From assembly GCA_041306005.1 (NCBI GenBank), contig JBFYKJ010000060.1, forward strand, positions 1 through 31,851: a DNA stretch of 31,851 nt. Direction: 5' to 3'. The translations under genes were made by a program, and so were the position numbers. The notes beneath the pieces are model-generated. The model searched no databases. It saw nothing but the letters and a program-made list of their open reading frames with translations, and was not told where the DNA came from. This document shows positions 14,980 to 22,024 of this stretch, in pieces. Position 1 is the first letter of the stretch; the number at the start of each line of letters is the position of its first letter. This DNA is from JBFYKJ01 sp041306005. Its GTDB lineage: Archaea > Altiarchaeota > Altiarchaeia > JAFGQM01.

Positions 14980-15045
14980 CATACGCAAGGTCGATCAAAT
15001 TAACGACATACGCAAGGACTGGTCAAATGAACGACATACGCAAGG
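14980..15045. repeat. Upstream copies of the galT start region
   Basis: CATACGCAAGG occurs at 14980, 15007 and 15035 (periods 27 and 28), with TCAAATGAACGA between the last two and TCAAATTAACGA between the first two. The third copy is codons 4-7 of galT. The middle segment carries the real ATG, and the first has ATT instead, forming an A/T-rich CAAATTAAC about 27 nt upstream of the start. Confidence 0.85.
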
Positions 15046-15962
15046 ACTTCCTGCTTGAGCGGTATTCCCTCATCTCCAGCGTAAGGGGGAAGAGGCCGCA
15101 CCATTTCGCCCAAACCGAGGAGAAGAAGGGCGCAATATGCTTTTTCTGCCCGGGCAACGAGGCTATGACCCCGCCGACCATAGACCGGTACCCGGCAAAG
15201 AAGGCCCGCCCGTGGAAACTGCGCGTCTTTCGGAACAAGTTCCCGGCGCTAAAGCCCCCTATGGGCGAGCACGAGATAATAGTCGACACCGGGGGGCACA
15301 ACCTTGCATTCGAGGACCTTTCTGCCGGGGACATCCTGGAGGCCATGCGGATGTACGAGAAGCGGCGAAAGGCGCTGGAGTCCAAATACCCATATGTCTC
15401 GATCTTCAAGAACCACGGCCGCGAGGCCGGGGCGTCGATACCCCACGCCCACGCGCAGTTGATAGCCGGCCAGCTCGTGCCGAGCGTCGTGGCCGCGGAG
15501 GCCGAAGCGGCGAAGGCATATTACGCAAAGAAGCACAGGTGCGCCTGGTGCGATTACATAGCGTCCGCGTCAGGCCCGGCAAAGGCCCGGGTCGCGGCCA
15601 AGACCGCATCGACGGTCGCGATTACTGCAAATGCCCCCAGATTCCCATACGAGGCATGGGTACTCCCAAAGTCGCACGCGCCGGCGTTCTCGTCGCTCGG
15701 CGATGACGAAGCCGTTGATTTCTGCTCAGTTCTCAAAAACCTACTGCTCAAGCTGCACGCATTAGGCACGCCCTCGTACAATATCGCCTTCCACCACGCC
15801 CCCCCGGGCGCGTCAAAGCAATTTCACTTCCACGCCGAGATACTGCCCCGGTTGTCCACCCACGCAGGCTATGAGCTCTGCGAAGGCGCGTATATAATAG
15901 ACACCCCGCCGGAGGATGCCGCTAGGTTCTACAGCTCGCCGGCCGCCCCCGCCCCGGTTTAA
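15027..15962 (+). CDS. galT: Galactose-1-phosphate uridylyltransferase-like protein (HIT superfamily)
   Basis: A 311-aa GalT-type nucleotidylyltransferase. The first CFFCPGNE and later CAWC pairs fit zinc-binding positions. SIPHAHAQL (about 144) is the H-x-H-x-Q active site whose second His is uridylylated. A second HIT half contains FHFHAEILPR. The start at 15027 (MNDIRKDFLLERYSL) is better than the upstream in-frame ATG at 14976, because the extra 17 residues derive from the repeat. GalT exchanges UMP between UDP-glucose and galactose-1-phosphate, and some relatives have different sugar phosphates. Next to a GT3 synthase it may help balance UDP-glucose. No galK or galE is present in the window. 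Confidence 0.88.
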   Translation: MNDIRKDFLLERYSLISSVRGKRPHHFAQTEEKKGAICFFCPGNEAMTPPTIDRYPAKKARPWKLRVFRNKFPALKPPMGEHEIIVDTGGHNLAFEDLSAGDILEAMRMYEKRRKALESKYPYVSIFKNHGREAGASIPHAHAQLIAGQLVPSVVAAEAEAAKAYYAKKHRCAWCDYIASASGPAKARVAAKTASTVAITANAPRFPYEAWVLPKSHAPAFSSLGDDEAVDFCSVLKNLLLKLHALGTPSYNIAFHHAPPGASKQFHFHAEILPRLSTHAGYELCEGAYIIDTPPEDAARFYSSPAAPAPV

Positions 15963-16025
15963 GGCTTGTTCGTGCTGTTTTTATACCCGCAGGCATTTAC
16001 TAAGCAGCAACTCAACCTAATAAGA

Positions 16026-16040
16026 TTATACGTCGTATAA
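16026..16040. promoter_or_regulatory. Palindromic promoter/operator of the three-paralog cluster
   Basis: TTATACG-T-CGTATAA is a perfect 7-bp inverted repeat with a 1-nt centre. Its right arm CGTATAA is a TATA candidate predicting a start near 16062 and a leader of about 20 nt. An operator overlapping TATA would allow repression by a dimeric regulator. Confidence 0.5.
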
Positions 16041-16082
16041 GCGAAACAAGGTATGAGATAAGCAACAAACATAGGTGTGAAA

Positions 16083-16772
16083 ATGTCCGGACAAGGTTCG
16101 ATGGGTGTGGCAATCCTCATAGGGATGGTAGTGTTCTTGGCGCTGAACTCGATACTCGCGCTGGTACAGAGCGGCGGCGCTAACGCCGCTTTCGCAATGA
16201 CTGCGGGCTCGGTGATGTCGGCTTTCTCGGTTATATTCATGGGCCTTAACTTTGGTGTTTTCGCGGTCGATGCCGTAGGGCTGCTCCTTGCGATTATCAC
16301 CTGCATAGTCGCCGGCGTCGCAGCGGGCGCAATGGCGCGAGGAAGCGCCGGCAGGGGCTTTATGGCTGGCTTTGCGGGAGTCCTTGTAGGCTATTACCTG
16401 TCGCTGGTGATATTCGTGATATACCTCGCCTCGGTGGGCGGGTTGGGCTTTATGTCGGCAATGCCCCTCCTGGTGCTTATAGGCTCTGGCTTGATAACTC
16501 CGATAATAGCGGGCGTCATAGGCGGGATAGGCGGCGCGATAATGGGGGCGATCTTTGCGTCCCCGGGCGGGATAGCCGTTGGCTATGCGCAGCCAGTCTC
16601 CCCGGTGACAACGACGATAATCCAGGCTCCGCCCATGGCGGCCCAGCCGGTCTTTGTCCAGGGCTCGCCCGAGAAGGCGACAAAGACGAAGGTAGTCATC
16701 TGCCCGGCGTGCAAGGCCGAGAACGAGTATGGCTCTACCTTCTGCCAGTCGTGCGGGACGCGGATAAAATAG
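16083..16772 (+). CDS. Membrane protein with C-terminal zinc ribbon, paralog 1
   Basis: About 229 aa, with four or five hydrophobic segments: roughly residues 8-28, 40-75 (one or two), 95-115, 125-145 and a Gly-rich one near 145-165. After the last comes a Pro-rich linker with VTTTIIQAPP, then a zinc ribbon: CPACKAENEYGSTFCQSCG with two C-x2-C pairs. The ribbon probably faces the cytosol, though topology is not proven. ARGSAGRGFMAGFAGVLVGYY is shared with the next two genes. The start is ATG at 16083 with AGGTG five nt upstream; GTG at 16077 is the alternative. Function unknown. Confidence 0.8.
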   Translation: MSGQGSMGVAILIGMVVFLALNSILALVQSGGANAAFAMTAGSVMSAFSVIFMGLNFGVFAVDAVGLLLAIITCIVAGVAAGAMARGSAGRGFMAGFAGVLVGYYLSLVIFVIYLASVGGLGFMSAMPLLVLIGSGLITPIIAGVIGGIGGAIMGAIFASPGGIAVGYAQPVSPVTTTIIQAPPMAAQPVFVQGSPEKATKTKVVICPACKAENEYGSTFCQSCGTRIK

Positions 16773-16818
16773 GCCAAGGGCGCGCCGGCGGTTAACCCGG
16801 GGGCGGCGACACGATAGC

Positions 16819-17580
16819 ATGCAACAAGGCCATATGGGCGCCGGGATCCTTGCAGGGCTTGCAGTCTTCGTAGGTTTAAGCGCCATATTCTCGCTTTATG
16901 CGCCCGTCTGCTATGTGGCTGGCGCATGCGCCCCGGCTTCGAGCATCTTCAGGTCTGCAGGCACGAGCATCGGCGCGCTGGGCGTCTTTGGCGACGGCAA
17001 TGTGCTCTCGATGCTTACAGGTTCGAGCGTTATAGCCTTCATGCCGATATTTGAGAGCGCTTCGGGCGGCATTGCGTTAAGCCCGGTCGCCACACTCCTC
17101 GCGGTCATAGCGCCGGTGGTCGCGGGCCTTTTTGCAGGCTTGTTATCCCGAGGCGGCGCCGGCAATGGTTTTGTAGCCGGATTTTCCGGCGTGTTGGTGG
17201 GGTATTACCTAATGTTCATCTTTCTGTTCCTCTACCTGCTGGCGAACGGCATGCAACTGGGGAGCATATCCTCCCAGGGGGTCACACCGCTGGTCGGCGT
17301 GGTAATAATCATACCGATAATATCCGGCATCCTCGGCGGCGCTGGGGGGGCTATAACCGCCGCGGTGTTTGGATTTCCCCCGGTTTCCACGCCACATCCC
17401 CGCGCAGAATCGACAGTAACAACGACTATAATGCAGGTCACGTCCGCATCCCCCCCCGAGCTGGCCCAAGACTTGGGCAAGGCCTCGGCAAGGGCGAAGC
17501 CCCCCACATGCCCAGCATGCGGCGCCGGCACGGACCCAAGCCTGACTTTCTGCCAGGCTTGCGGCGAGAGGCTCAAATGA
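16819..17580 (+). CDS. Membrane protein with C-terminal zinc ribbon, paralog 2
   Basis: A 253-aa paralog of the gene before it, starting 46 bp downstream. It has the same sequence of hydrophobic segments and the hallmark SRGGAGNGFVAGFSGVLVGYY, then STVTTTIMQ and a zinc ribbon CPACGAGTDPSLTFCQACG. The loop after the first membrane segment is longer and carries two cysteines (residues about 33 and 38) that could form a disulfide outside the cell. Gly-rich helices (ISGILGGAGGAITAAVFG) suggest tight packing or oligomers. It is probably co-transcribed with paralogs 1 and 3. Function unknown. Confidence 0.8.
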   Translation: MQQGHMGAGILAGLAVFVGLSAIFSLYAPVCYVAGACAPASSIFRSAGTSIGALGVFGDGNVLSMLTGSSVIAFMPIFESASGGIALSPVATLLAVIAPVVAGLFAGLLSRGGAGNGFVAGFSGVLVGYYLMFIFLFLYLLANGMQLGSISSQGVTPLVGVVIIIPIISGILGGAGGAITAAVFGFPPVSTPHPRAESTVTTTIMQVTSASPPELAQDLGKASARAKPPTCPACGAGTDPSLTFCQACGERLK

Positions 17581-17647
17581 GGGTGCACTGCAACAAATCA
17601 AGCTAATCTGGGGCCCGAGAGCGGCCTCACCTTCAACGGAGGCAAAA

Positions 17648-18262
17648 ATGCACGGATACGGCCCGTTCGGGCTCGCGGTATTGGTAGGCCTGTTGGTTTT
17701 CTGCGCGCTAAACGCGGTATTCACGCTCGTGACTGCTGCGTGCTCCGGTTCCGCGTGGGTGATTGGCGGCTGCACGGCCCAGATGGTCGCCGGTGTAACC
17801 AATACGAGCCTATACCAGCTGTATAACATCCTCACCGTTGCCGCCTATGCCGGCCAGGCCGTCGAGGCCATAGCCCTCGTATTGGCAGTCGCATCCTGTT
17901 TGATAGCGGGGCTCCTCGCCGGCTTGATAGCCCGCGGCGGCGCCGGCAACGGCTTTGAGGCCGGGTTCTTCTCAGGCATGATAGGGTCTTATGTGATGCT
18001 CGGGTCGGCGATAGCCTACCTCTCATCCAACAACTTCCCCGTGGCCGCTTTGTTCAACCCGATCCCGCTGATACCCTTCGTGGGGTTTTGGGTGCTGACC
18101 CCTCTCTTAGCGGGGATAGTCGCGGGTATCGGAGGCATGGTCTTCGCCGCCGCCCTAGGCCCGAGGTTCGCGCTTGTCTACCGCCAGCCGGCGCAGCCGG
18201 CGAGCACGACGATAATCCAGATGCCCCCACATCAGCAGGCGCCGGTTGTGATAAAGGCTTAA
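17648..18262 (+). CDS. Membrane protein, paralog 3, without zinc ribbon
   Basis: A 204-aa third family member with the strongest Shine-Dalgarno of the set, GGAGG at 17638-17642, five nt before the ATG. Hydrophobic segments and the IARGGAGNGFEAGFFSGMIGSY signature are conserved. Two cysteines again lie in the first loop (near residues 38 and 47), as in paralog 2. The linker STTIIQMPP is present, but the protein stops soon after (QQAPVVIKA), so the zinc ribbon is missing. The clean ending suggests domain loss or an ancestral short form, not a sequencing frameshift. It may pair with the ribbon-bearing paralogs in one complex. Function unknown. Confidence 0.8.
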   Translation: MHGYGPFGLAVLVGLLVFCALNAVFTLVTAACSGSAWVIGGCTAQMVAGVTNTSLYQLYNILTVAAYAGQAVEAIALVLAVASCLIAGLLAGLIARGGAGNGFEAGFFSGMIGSYVMLGSAIAYLSSNNFPVAALFNPIPLIPFVGFWVLTPLLAGIVAGIGGMVFAAALGPRFALVYRQPAQPASTTIIQMPPHQQAPVVIKA

Positions 18263-18280
18263 CGCCCACGCCCGCACCTT

Positions 18281-18300
18281 TTTCTATTTTTACATAGAAA
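18281..18300. promoter_or_regulatory. Inverted repeat upstream of archaemetzincin gene
   Basis: TTTCTAT-TTTTAC-ATAGAAA has perfect 7-bp arms and a 6-nt centre. It ends 7 bp before the amzA ATG, covering the position expected for its TATA element, and it follows the stop of paralog 3. It could be an operator or, with its T-rich loop, a terminator. Confidence 0.45.
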
Positions 18301-18307
18301 GTCTCCC

Positions 18308-18859
18308 ATGTCAATTCTCATTTTGCCCCTCCTGAACGTCAGCGGCCGTTTGCTCGAGGACCTGAAGGAAGCCGTAGGCAACACTTTCCTATCGTCGGTC
18401 GGCATCATGGACCCCGTTTCCAAACTGCCGGGCGAGACCTTTGACAAGCCCAAGGGCCAGTACGATGCGGACCGGCTGGTAAGATTCCTCGAGTCGCACC
18501 TGAAGGGGGCAAATGCCGTGGCCCGGCCCGGGAGCAAGGTGGTTGCGGTAGGCAATATCGACATGTGCATGAGCGGCATGAACTTCGTCTTCGGGGCGGC
18601 ACAGTCAGGGGGCAGGATCTCTGCGGTTTCCCTCTACCGCCTCGACCCGCGCTTCTACGGGAAGGAATTCGCCTATGAGAAGTTCAGCGCCAGGGCGGTG
18701 AAAGAGGTGATCCACGAGCTCGGGCACTGCCATGGGTTAGATCACTGTTCCGACCCAAACTGCGTGATGGAATATTCAAACGACATAATGGCGGTTGACA
18801 GGAAGACGCGGTTCTTCTGCGAGGCGTGCAGGGAGAAATTAAAGAAGGCGCTGAAATAG
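18308..18859 (+). CDS. amzA: Archaemetzincin zinc metalloprotease
   Basis: A 183-aa cytosolic metallopeptidase of the archaemetzincin family. The diagnostic stretch is HELGHCHGLDHC (about residues 138-149), which provides the three His zinc ligands, catalytic Glu and the first structural Cys. It continues DPNCVME with the Met-turn and ends FCEACRE, completing the four-Cys second zinc site. Length is normal and there is no signal peptide. Physiological substrates of the family are poorly known. It lies downstream of the three membrane paralogs but has an inverted repeat at its own promoter, and is convergent with the dUTPase gene. Confidence 0.95.
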   Translation: MSILILPLLNVSGRLLEDLKEAVGNTFLSSVGIMDPVSKLPGETFDKPKGQYDADRLVRFLESHLKGANAVARPGSKVVAVGNIDMCMSGMNFVFGAAQSGGRISAVSLYRLDPRFYGKEFAYEKFSARAVKEVIHELGHCHGLDHCSDPNCVMEYSNDIMAVDRKTRFFCEACREKLKKALK

Positions 18860-18916
18860 CATATGCATCAACAAACGCATCAAATCAGGGCGTCGGCATC
18901 CCGAAGCTAGCAAAAT

Positions 18917-19405
18917 TTACACTACCTTCCCGCCCTGGTACCTGCCGCTGTAAAGCCCTGTCCCGCCGCTTACCGCCTCAAACACTATCTGCGCCACTCG
19001 TGCGCCCTTCTGTATGCAAAACTCGTGGCCCGAGACGTTCTTCAGGCCGAATGTCAAGGCGCCCCTGTAGCCCGGGTCCACCAGCGCGTTGTAAGTGCTA
19101 GCCCCGCACCTGAAGATTGAACTTCTATTGAGCACCCTTGCCGCAAGGCCTGCGGGCATGTTGACCTTCTCGATGGTTTCGATAAGCACGTAATCCCCCG
19201 GCTTCATCAATAATATGTCCTCGGGTATCTCTTTTATCTCCGGCAGCTTCCTCTCGCTCACACCTAGGTATGCCTCCCCGCTGGCAGAGTAGAACTTCGC
19301 GACCCTGAGGTCGTATCCGGCCCCCTGCAAGCCGTTTTGGTCAAAGTTCTCCAACAGCAGTTCCTCTTTCACCAGCTTTAGTATCTCATCCCTTCCGAGT
19401 ATCAT
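18917..19405 (-). CDS. dut: dUTP diphosphatase, dCTP-deaminase-like archaeal subfamily
   Basis: A 162-aa trimeric nucleotide-processing protein that keeps uracil out of DNA by converting dUTP to dUMP. LQGAGYDLRV, LNRSSIFRCG, NALVDPGYRG and the C-terminal lid YSGRYQGG match the archaeal Dut branch of the dCTP deaminase/dUTPase superfamily. The Glu that deaminates dCTP, normally in an LE pair just after the DPGYxG loop, is replaced here (LTFGL), so dCTP deamination is unlikely. Databases may label it dcd by superfamily similarity. It lies 42 bp downstream of uppS on the same strand. Confidence 0.88.
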   Translation of the reverse strand: MILGRDEILKLVKEELLLENFDQNGLQGAGYDLRVAKFYSASGEAYLGVSERKLPEIKEIPEDILLMKPGDYVLIETIEKVNMPAGLAARVLNRSSIFRCGASTYNALVDPGYRGALTFGLKNVSGHEFCIQKGARVAQIVFEAVSGGTGLYSGRYQGGKVV

Positions 19406-19447
19406 GTTGTCTTCCCCTTAGACCTCGATCAAAGTCCCGTTAAGCCC

Positions 19448-20122
19448 TTATTTGCCGTACTTCCTTTCAGTGCCGTTGAACTGTTTTATCGCGTCCATCA
19501 AGTCCTCCCTGCCGAAATCCGGGAACAGCTTCGGCGAGAAATACAGCTCGCTGTAGGCGCTTTGCCACAGCAGGAAGTTGCTTATCCTGCGCTCTGCGGT
19601 CCGGATAACTAAGTCAGGCGCCGACTTCACCTGTAGGAAGCCCTCGAAGTTCTTTTCCGTCACGGGCTTTTTGGACTTGACAAGGCCCCTGACCGCCCCG
19701 AGTATCTCATCCCTCCCCGAATAGTTTATGCAGAGCACGAGTTTGCAGCCCTTGTTGTTTTCGGTATTAGCCTCTACTTCATCAACGAGCGCCTTCAGGC
19801 TTTTTGGGAAGCCCTTCAGGTCCCCGGCGAATTCGACCTTCAGCCCGCGCTTTTTCAGCTTGGGGGATTCAAGCATCCCCCTGAAGCCCTCATCATAAAG
19901 TTTGAACAGGAATTCCATCTCCATGCCGCTTCGCTTGCCCAGGTTCTCCTTGGACAGCGAGTACGCAGTCACCTGCTTTACGCCCAGTTCGTAGCACCAG
20001 TCAAGGAATTCCTTGAACCGCTCGATGCCGGCCTTGTGGCCTTCCCACGGCTTTAGCCCCCTAGGTCCAGCCCACCTGCGGTTGCCGTCCGGTATCAGCG
20101 CGATATGCCTAGGTATGTCCAT
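19448..20122 (-). CDS. uppS: Cis-prenyltransferase (undecaprenyl/dehydrodolichyl diphosphate synthase type)
   Basis: It builds long cis-polyprenyl diphosphates, the lipid carriers for glycan export. MDIPRHIALIPDGNRRWA gives the catalytic Asp and phosphate-binding residues. KENLGKRSGMEMEFLF, INYSGRDEI and PDLVIRT...RISNFLLWQSAYSELYF follow in family order. The usual RTGGExR loop reads RTAERR, one residue shorter, while the reading frame is intact. 224 aa from the ATG at 20122, chosen because it begins at the family motif; the in-frame ATG at 20146 adds eight residues. It is divergent from argG. Confidence 0.93.
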   Translation of the reverse strand: MDIPRHIALIPDGNRRWAGPRGLKPWEGHKAGIERFKEFLDWCYELGVKQVTAYSLSKENLGKRSGMEMEFLFKLYDEGFRGMLESPKLKKRGLKVEFAGDLKGFPKSLKALVDEVEANTENNKGCKLVLCINYSGRDEILGAVRGLVKSKKPVTEKNFEGFLQVKSAPDLVIRTAERRISNFLLWQSAYSELYFSPKLFPDFGREDLMDAIKQFNGTERKYGK

Positions 20123-20220
20123 ACAAAACCCGATAAAAGCGGGCACTAATCCGCCCCTCTTCTTTTATTCAAGCAGATTAAAATATACCGCCTAGAGCGG
20201 GCGCCTTATTACTTGCTCCG

Positions 20221-20230
20221 TTCATTAATA
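20221..20230 (+). promoter_or_regulatory. TATA element of argG
   Basis: TTCATTAATA is centred 27 nt upstream of the argG ATG, predicting a leaderless mRNA. Confidence 0.5.
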
Positions 20231-20252
20231 CGTCAAGGGCATCACTACCACG

Positions 20253-21452
20253 ATGAAAACCGTACTTGCCTATTCCGGCGGCCTCGACACCTCAGTCATA
20301 ATCAAGTGGCTTCAGGACCATTACGACTCCAGCGTTGTCACCTTTACCCTCGAGCTCGGGCAGGGCGACGAGGACCTTAAGGCCATAGAGGAGAAGGCCA
20401 AGAAACTGGGCGCTATCGCCACTTACTCGGTTGACGCCCGAAAGGAATTCTTCGACGGCTATATCACAAAGGCGATAAAGGCCAACGGCATGTACGAGGG
20501 GAAATACCCTCTCGGGACCGCTATCGGCCGCCCTTTAATAGCAAAATACATAGTCGACATCGCAAAGAAGGAGAAAGCCGACGCAGTGGCCCACGGCTCG
20601 ACCGGCAAGGGCAACGACCAGGTAAGGTTCGACGTCTCTTTTAGGTCGCTTGACCCCAGCCTTAAGGTCATAGCCCCTGTTCGGGAGCACTGGATGTCAA
20701 GGGAAGAAGCTGTCGACTACGCCAAGCAGAACAACATCCCCGTCTCGGTCACGAAGAAGAAGATCTATTCCATAGATGAGAACCTCTGGTGCCGGAGCAT
20801 CGAGGGCGGGCCGATGGAAGACCCGATGAACGAGCCGCCGGAGGACGCTTTCGCGATAACCGTAAGCCCGAAGGACGCCCCCGACAAGCCGGAGTACGCC
20901 GAGATAGGGTTTGAGAAAGGCATCCCTGTGTCGCTGAACGGGAAGAAGACGCCCGGAGTGGAGCTTGTTTACGCCCTGCAAAAGCTCGGCGGCAAGCACG
21001 GCGTCGGGCGCATAGACATGATGGAAGACCGCCTAGTCGGCATCAAGAGCCGCGAGGTCTACGAGTGCCCGGCCGCAGTCATCCTAATTGAGGCCCACAA
21101 GCAGCTTGAAAGCCTCGTTTTGACGCGGGAGCAGAAGCTCTTTAAGGATGAGATAGATGCCAAGTGGGCGCAGATGGCCTATTTCGGCCTCTGGTTCGAG
21201 CCGCTCATGGATGACCTGAACGCGTTCATCGACTCGACGCAGAAGTATGTCACGGGCATCGTCCGCATGAAGCTTCACAAGGGGAACGCTATAGCGGTCG
21301 GGCGGTCATCGCCGTATTCTCTCTATGATACTGCCCTTGCGACCTACGACAAGTCCGACATGTTCGACCACAAGTCCTCGGAGGGGTTTGTCAAGCTCTG
21401 GGGCCTGCCCAGCCAGGTCGCCGGTGTGAGGAAGCGTAAGGCCGGTTTCTGA
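20253..21452 (+). CDS. argG: Argininosuccinate synthase
   Basis: It joins citrulline and aspartate using ATP. AYSGGLDTSVIIKWL (residues 5-19) is the N-type ATP pyrophosphatase loop. TGKGNDQVRFD, SIDENLWCRSIEGG and HGVGRIDMMEDRLVGIKSREVYE are strongly conserved. At 399 aa it is full length. The ATG at 20253 is right at the family N-terminus (MKTVLAYSGG). It lies apart from argH and argF but in the same 4-kb stretch; its own promoter suggests separate transcription. Confidence 0.98.
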   Translation: MKTVLAYSGGLDTSVIIKWLQDHYDSSVVTFTLELGQGDEDLKAIEEKAKKLGAIATYSVDARKEFFDGYITKAIKANGMYEGKYPLGTAIGRPLIAKYIVDIAKKEKADAVAHGSTGKGNDQVRFDVSFRSLDPSLKVIAPVREHWMSREEAVDYAKQNNIPVSVTKKKIYSIDENLWCRSIEGGPMEDPMNEPPEDAFAITVSPKDAPDKPEYAEIGFEKGIPVSLNGKKTPGVELVYALQKLGGKHGVGRIDMMEDRLVGIKSREVYECPAAVILIEAHKQLESLVLTREQKLFKDEIDAKWAQMAYFGLWFEPLMDDLNAFIDSTQKYVTGIVRMKLHKGNAIAVGRSSPYSLYDTALATYDKSDMFDHKSSEGFVKLWGLPSQVAGVRKRKAGF

Positions 21453-21469
21453 AAACCGATTAAAAATAC

Positions 21470-21919
21470 TTAAGGCCCCTTACGCACTTTGGGTACTGCG
21501 TTGACAGGCTTTAGCTCTAGGCGCCTGTAGGTCCCGGCGCGGTGCAGCTCAGCCAGCCTTAAGATGTCCTTTACAGTTCCCGACTTGTAAGCCTTGGAGC
21601 CGTGCGGCACATCCCAAGAGTGCCCATATTCCATATGCGTATATCCGTGCTTTAGCGCAAGCTTGCGGGCTATGTTCATGCCCTTTGTGACCAAGAGTTC
21701 GCTCTTTGCCCCCTCCGACCCCGCTTCGTATTCCGGCTCGATGATCACCGAGGACAGCCTTAGGACTTTTGGGTTGCCTGCCAACGGCTTGAAATACAGG
21801 TAACCTATACCATCATTGCCGCGTTGCCCCTTCTTGAACAAGCTTATGAGGATGGTCGGGTTTTTGGACGGTGAAATGCTGGCATCAAGCCGGAAGTTTT
21901 TGGTATAGTGGGTCGGCAT
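21470..21919 (-). CDS. Hypothetical protein, 149 aa
   Basis: I do not recognise this protein firmly. The middle (LRLSSVIIEPEYEAGSEGAKSE, then LLVTKGMNIARKLALKHGY) has a strand-loop-helix layout reminiscent of GNAT acetyltransferases, but no clear acetyl-CoA loop is seen. The C-terminus is basic and there is no signal or membrane segment. It is downstream of argH and a possible 27-residue frame on the same strand, and convergent with argG with 17 bp between stops. GAGAG about 7 nt before the ATG is a plausible ribosome site. Confidence 0.7.
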   Translation of the reverse strand: MPTHYTKNFRLDASISPSKNPTILISLFKKGQRGNDGIGYLYFKPLAGNPKVLRLSSVIIEPEYEAGSEGAKSELLVTKGMNIARKLALKHGYTHMEYGHSWDVPHGSKAYKSGTVKDILRLAELHRAGTYRRLELKPVNAVPKVRKGP

Positions 21920-21930
21920 TTTCTTATCTC

Positions 21931-22014
21931 TCAGCGCTTCCTTTTCACGAGCATGCCCTCCTCGGTTGTCGGCTTGACGGACGGGCGCACTTTAGGCTTG
22001 AAGTCTCGGCGCAT
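21931..22014 (-). CDS. Possible 27-residue basic small protein
   Basis: Between argH and the 149-aa gene an ATG at 22014 opens a 27-codon frame ending TGA at 21931. GAGG lies 5 nt upstream at a good ribosome-binding distance. The peptide begins MRRDFKPKVRP and ends MLVKRKR, very basic throughout. The last codons resemble the argH end (LVKLKR), so it may derive partly from a local duplication. Gaps of 10 and 11 bp to its neighbours fit an operon member. Coding status is uncertain. Confidence 0.35.
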   Translation of the reverse strand: MRRDFKPKVRPSVKPTTEEGMLVKRKR

Positions 22015-22024
22015 TCAAACCTCG

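Noticed and set aside
14976..15026. Upstream in-frame start for galT
   Set aside because: The 17 extra codons are the duplicated repeat and do not resemble GalT N-termini.
16026..16886. 286-codon minus-strand open frame opposite the first membrane paralog
   Set aside because: His/Tyr/Arg-rich translation is typical of an antisense frame; the plus strand has membrane segments, ribosome sites and paralogs.
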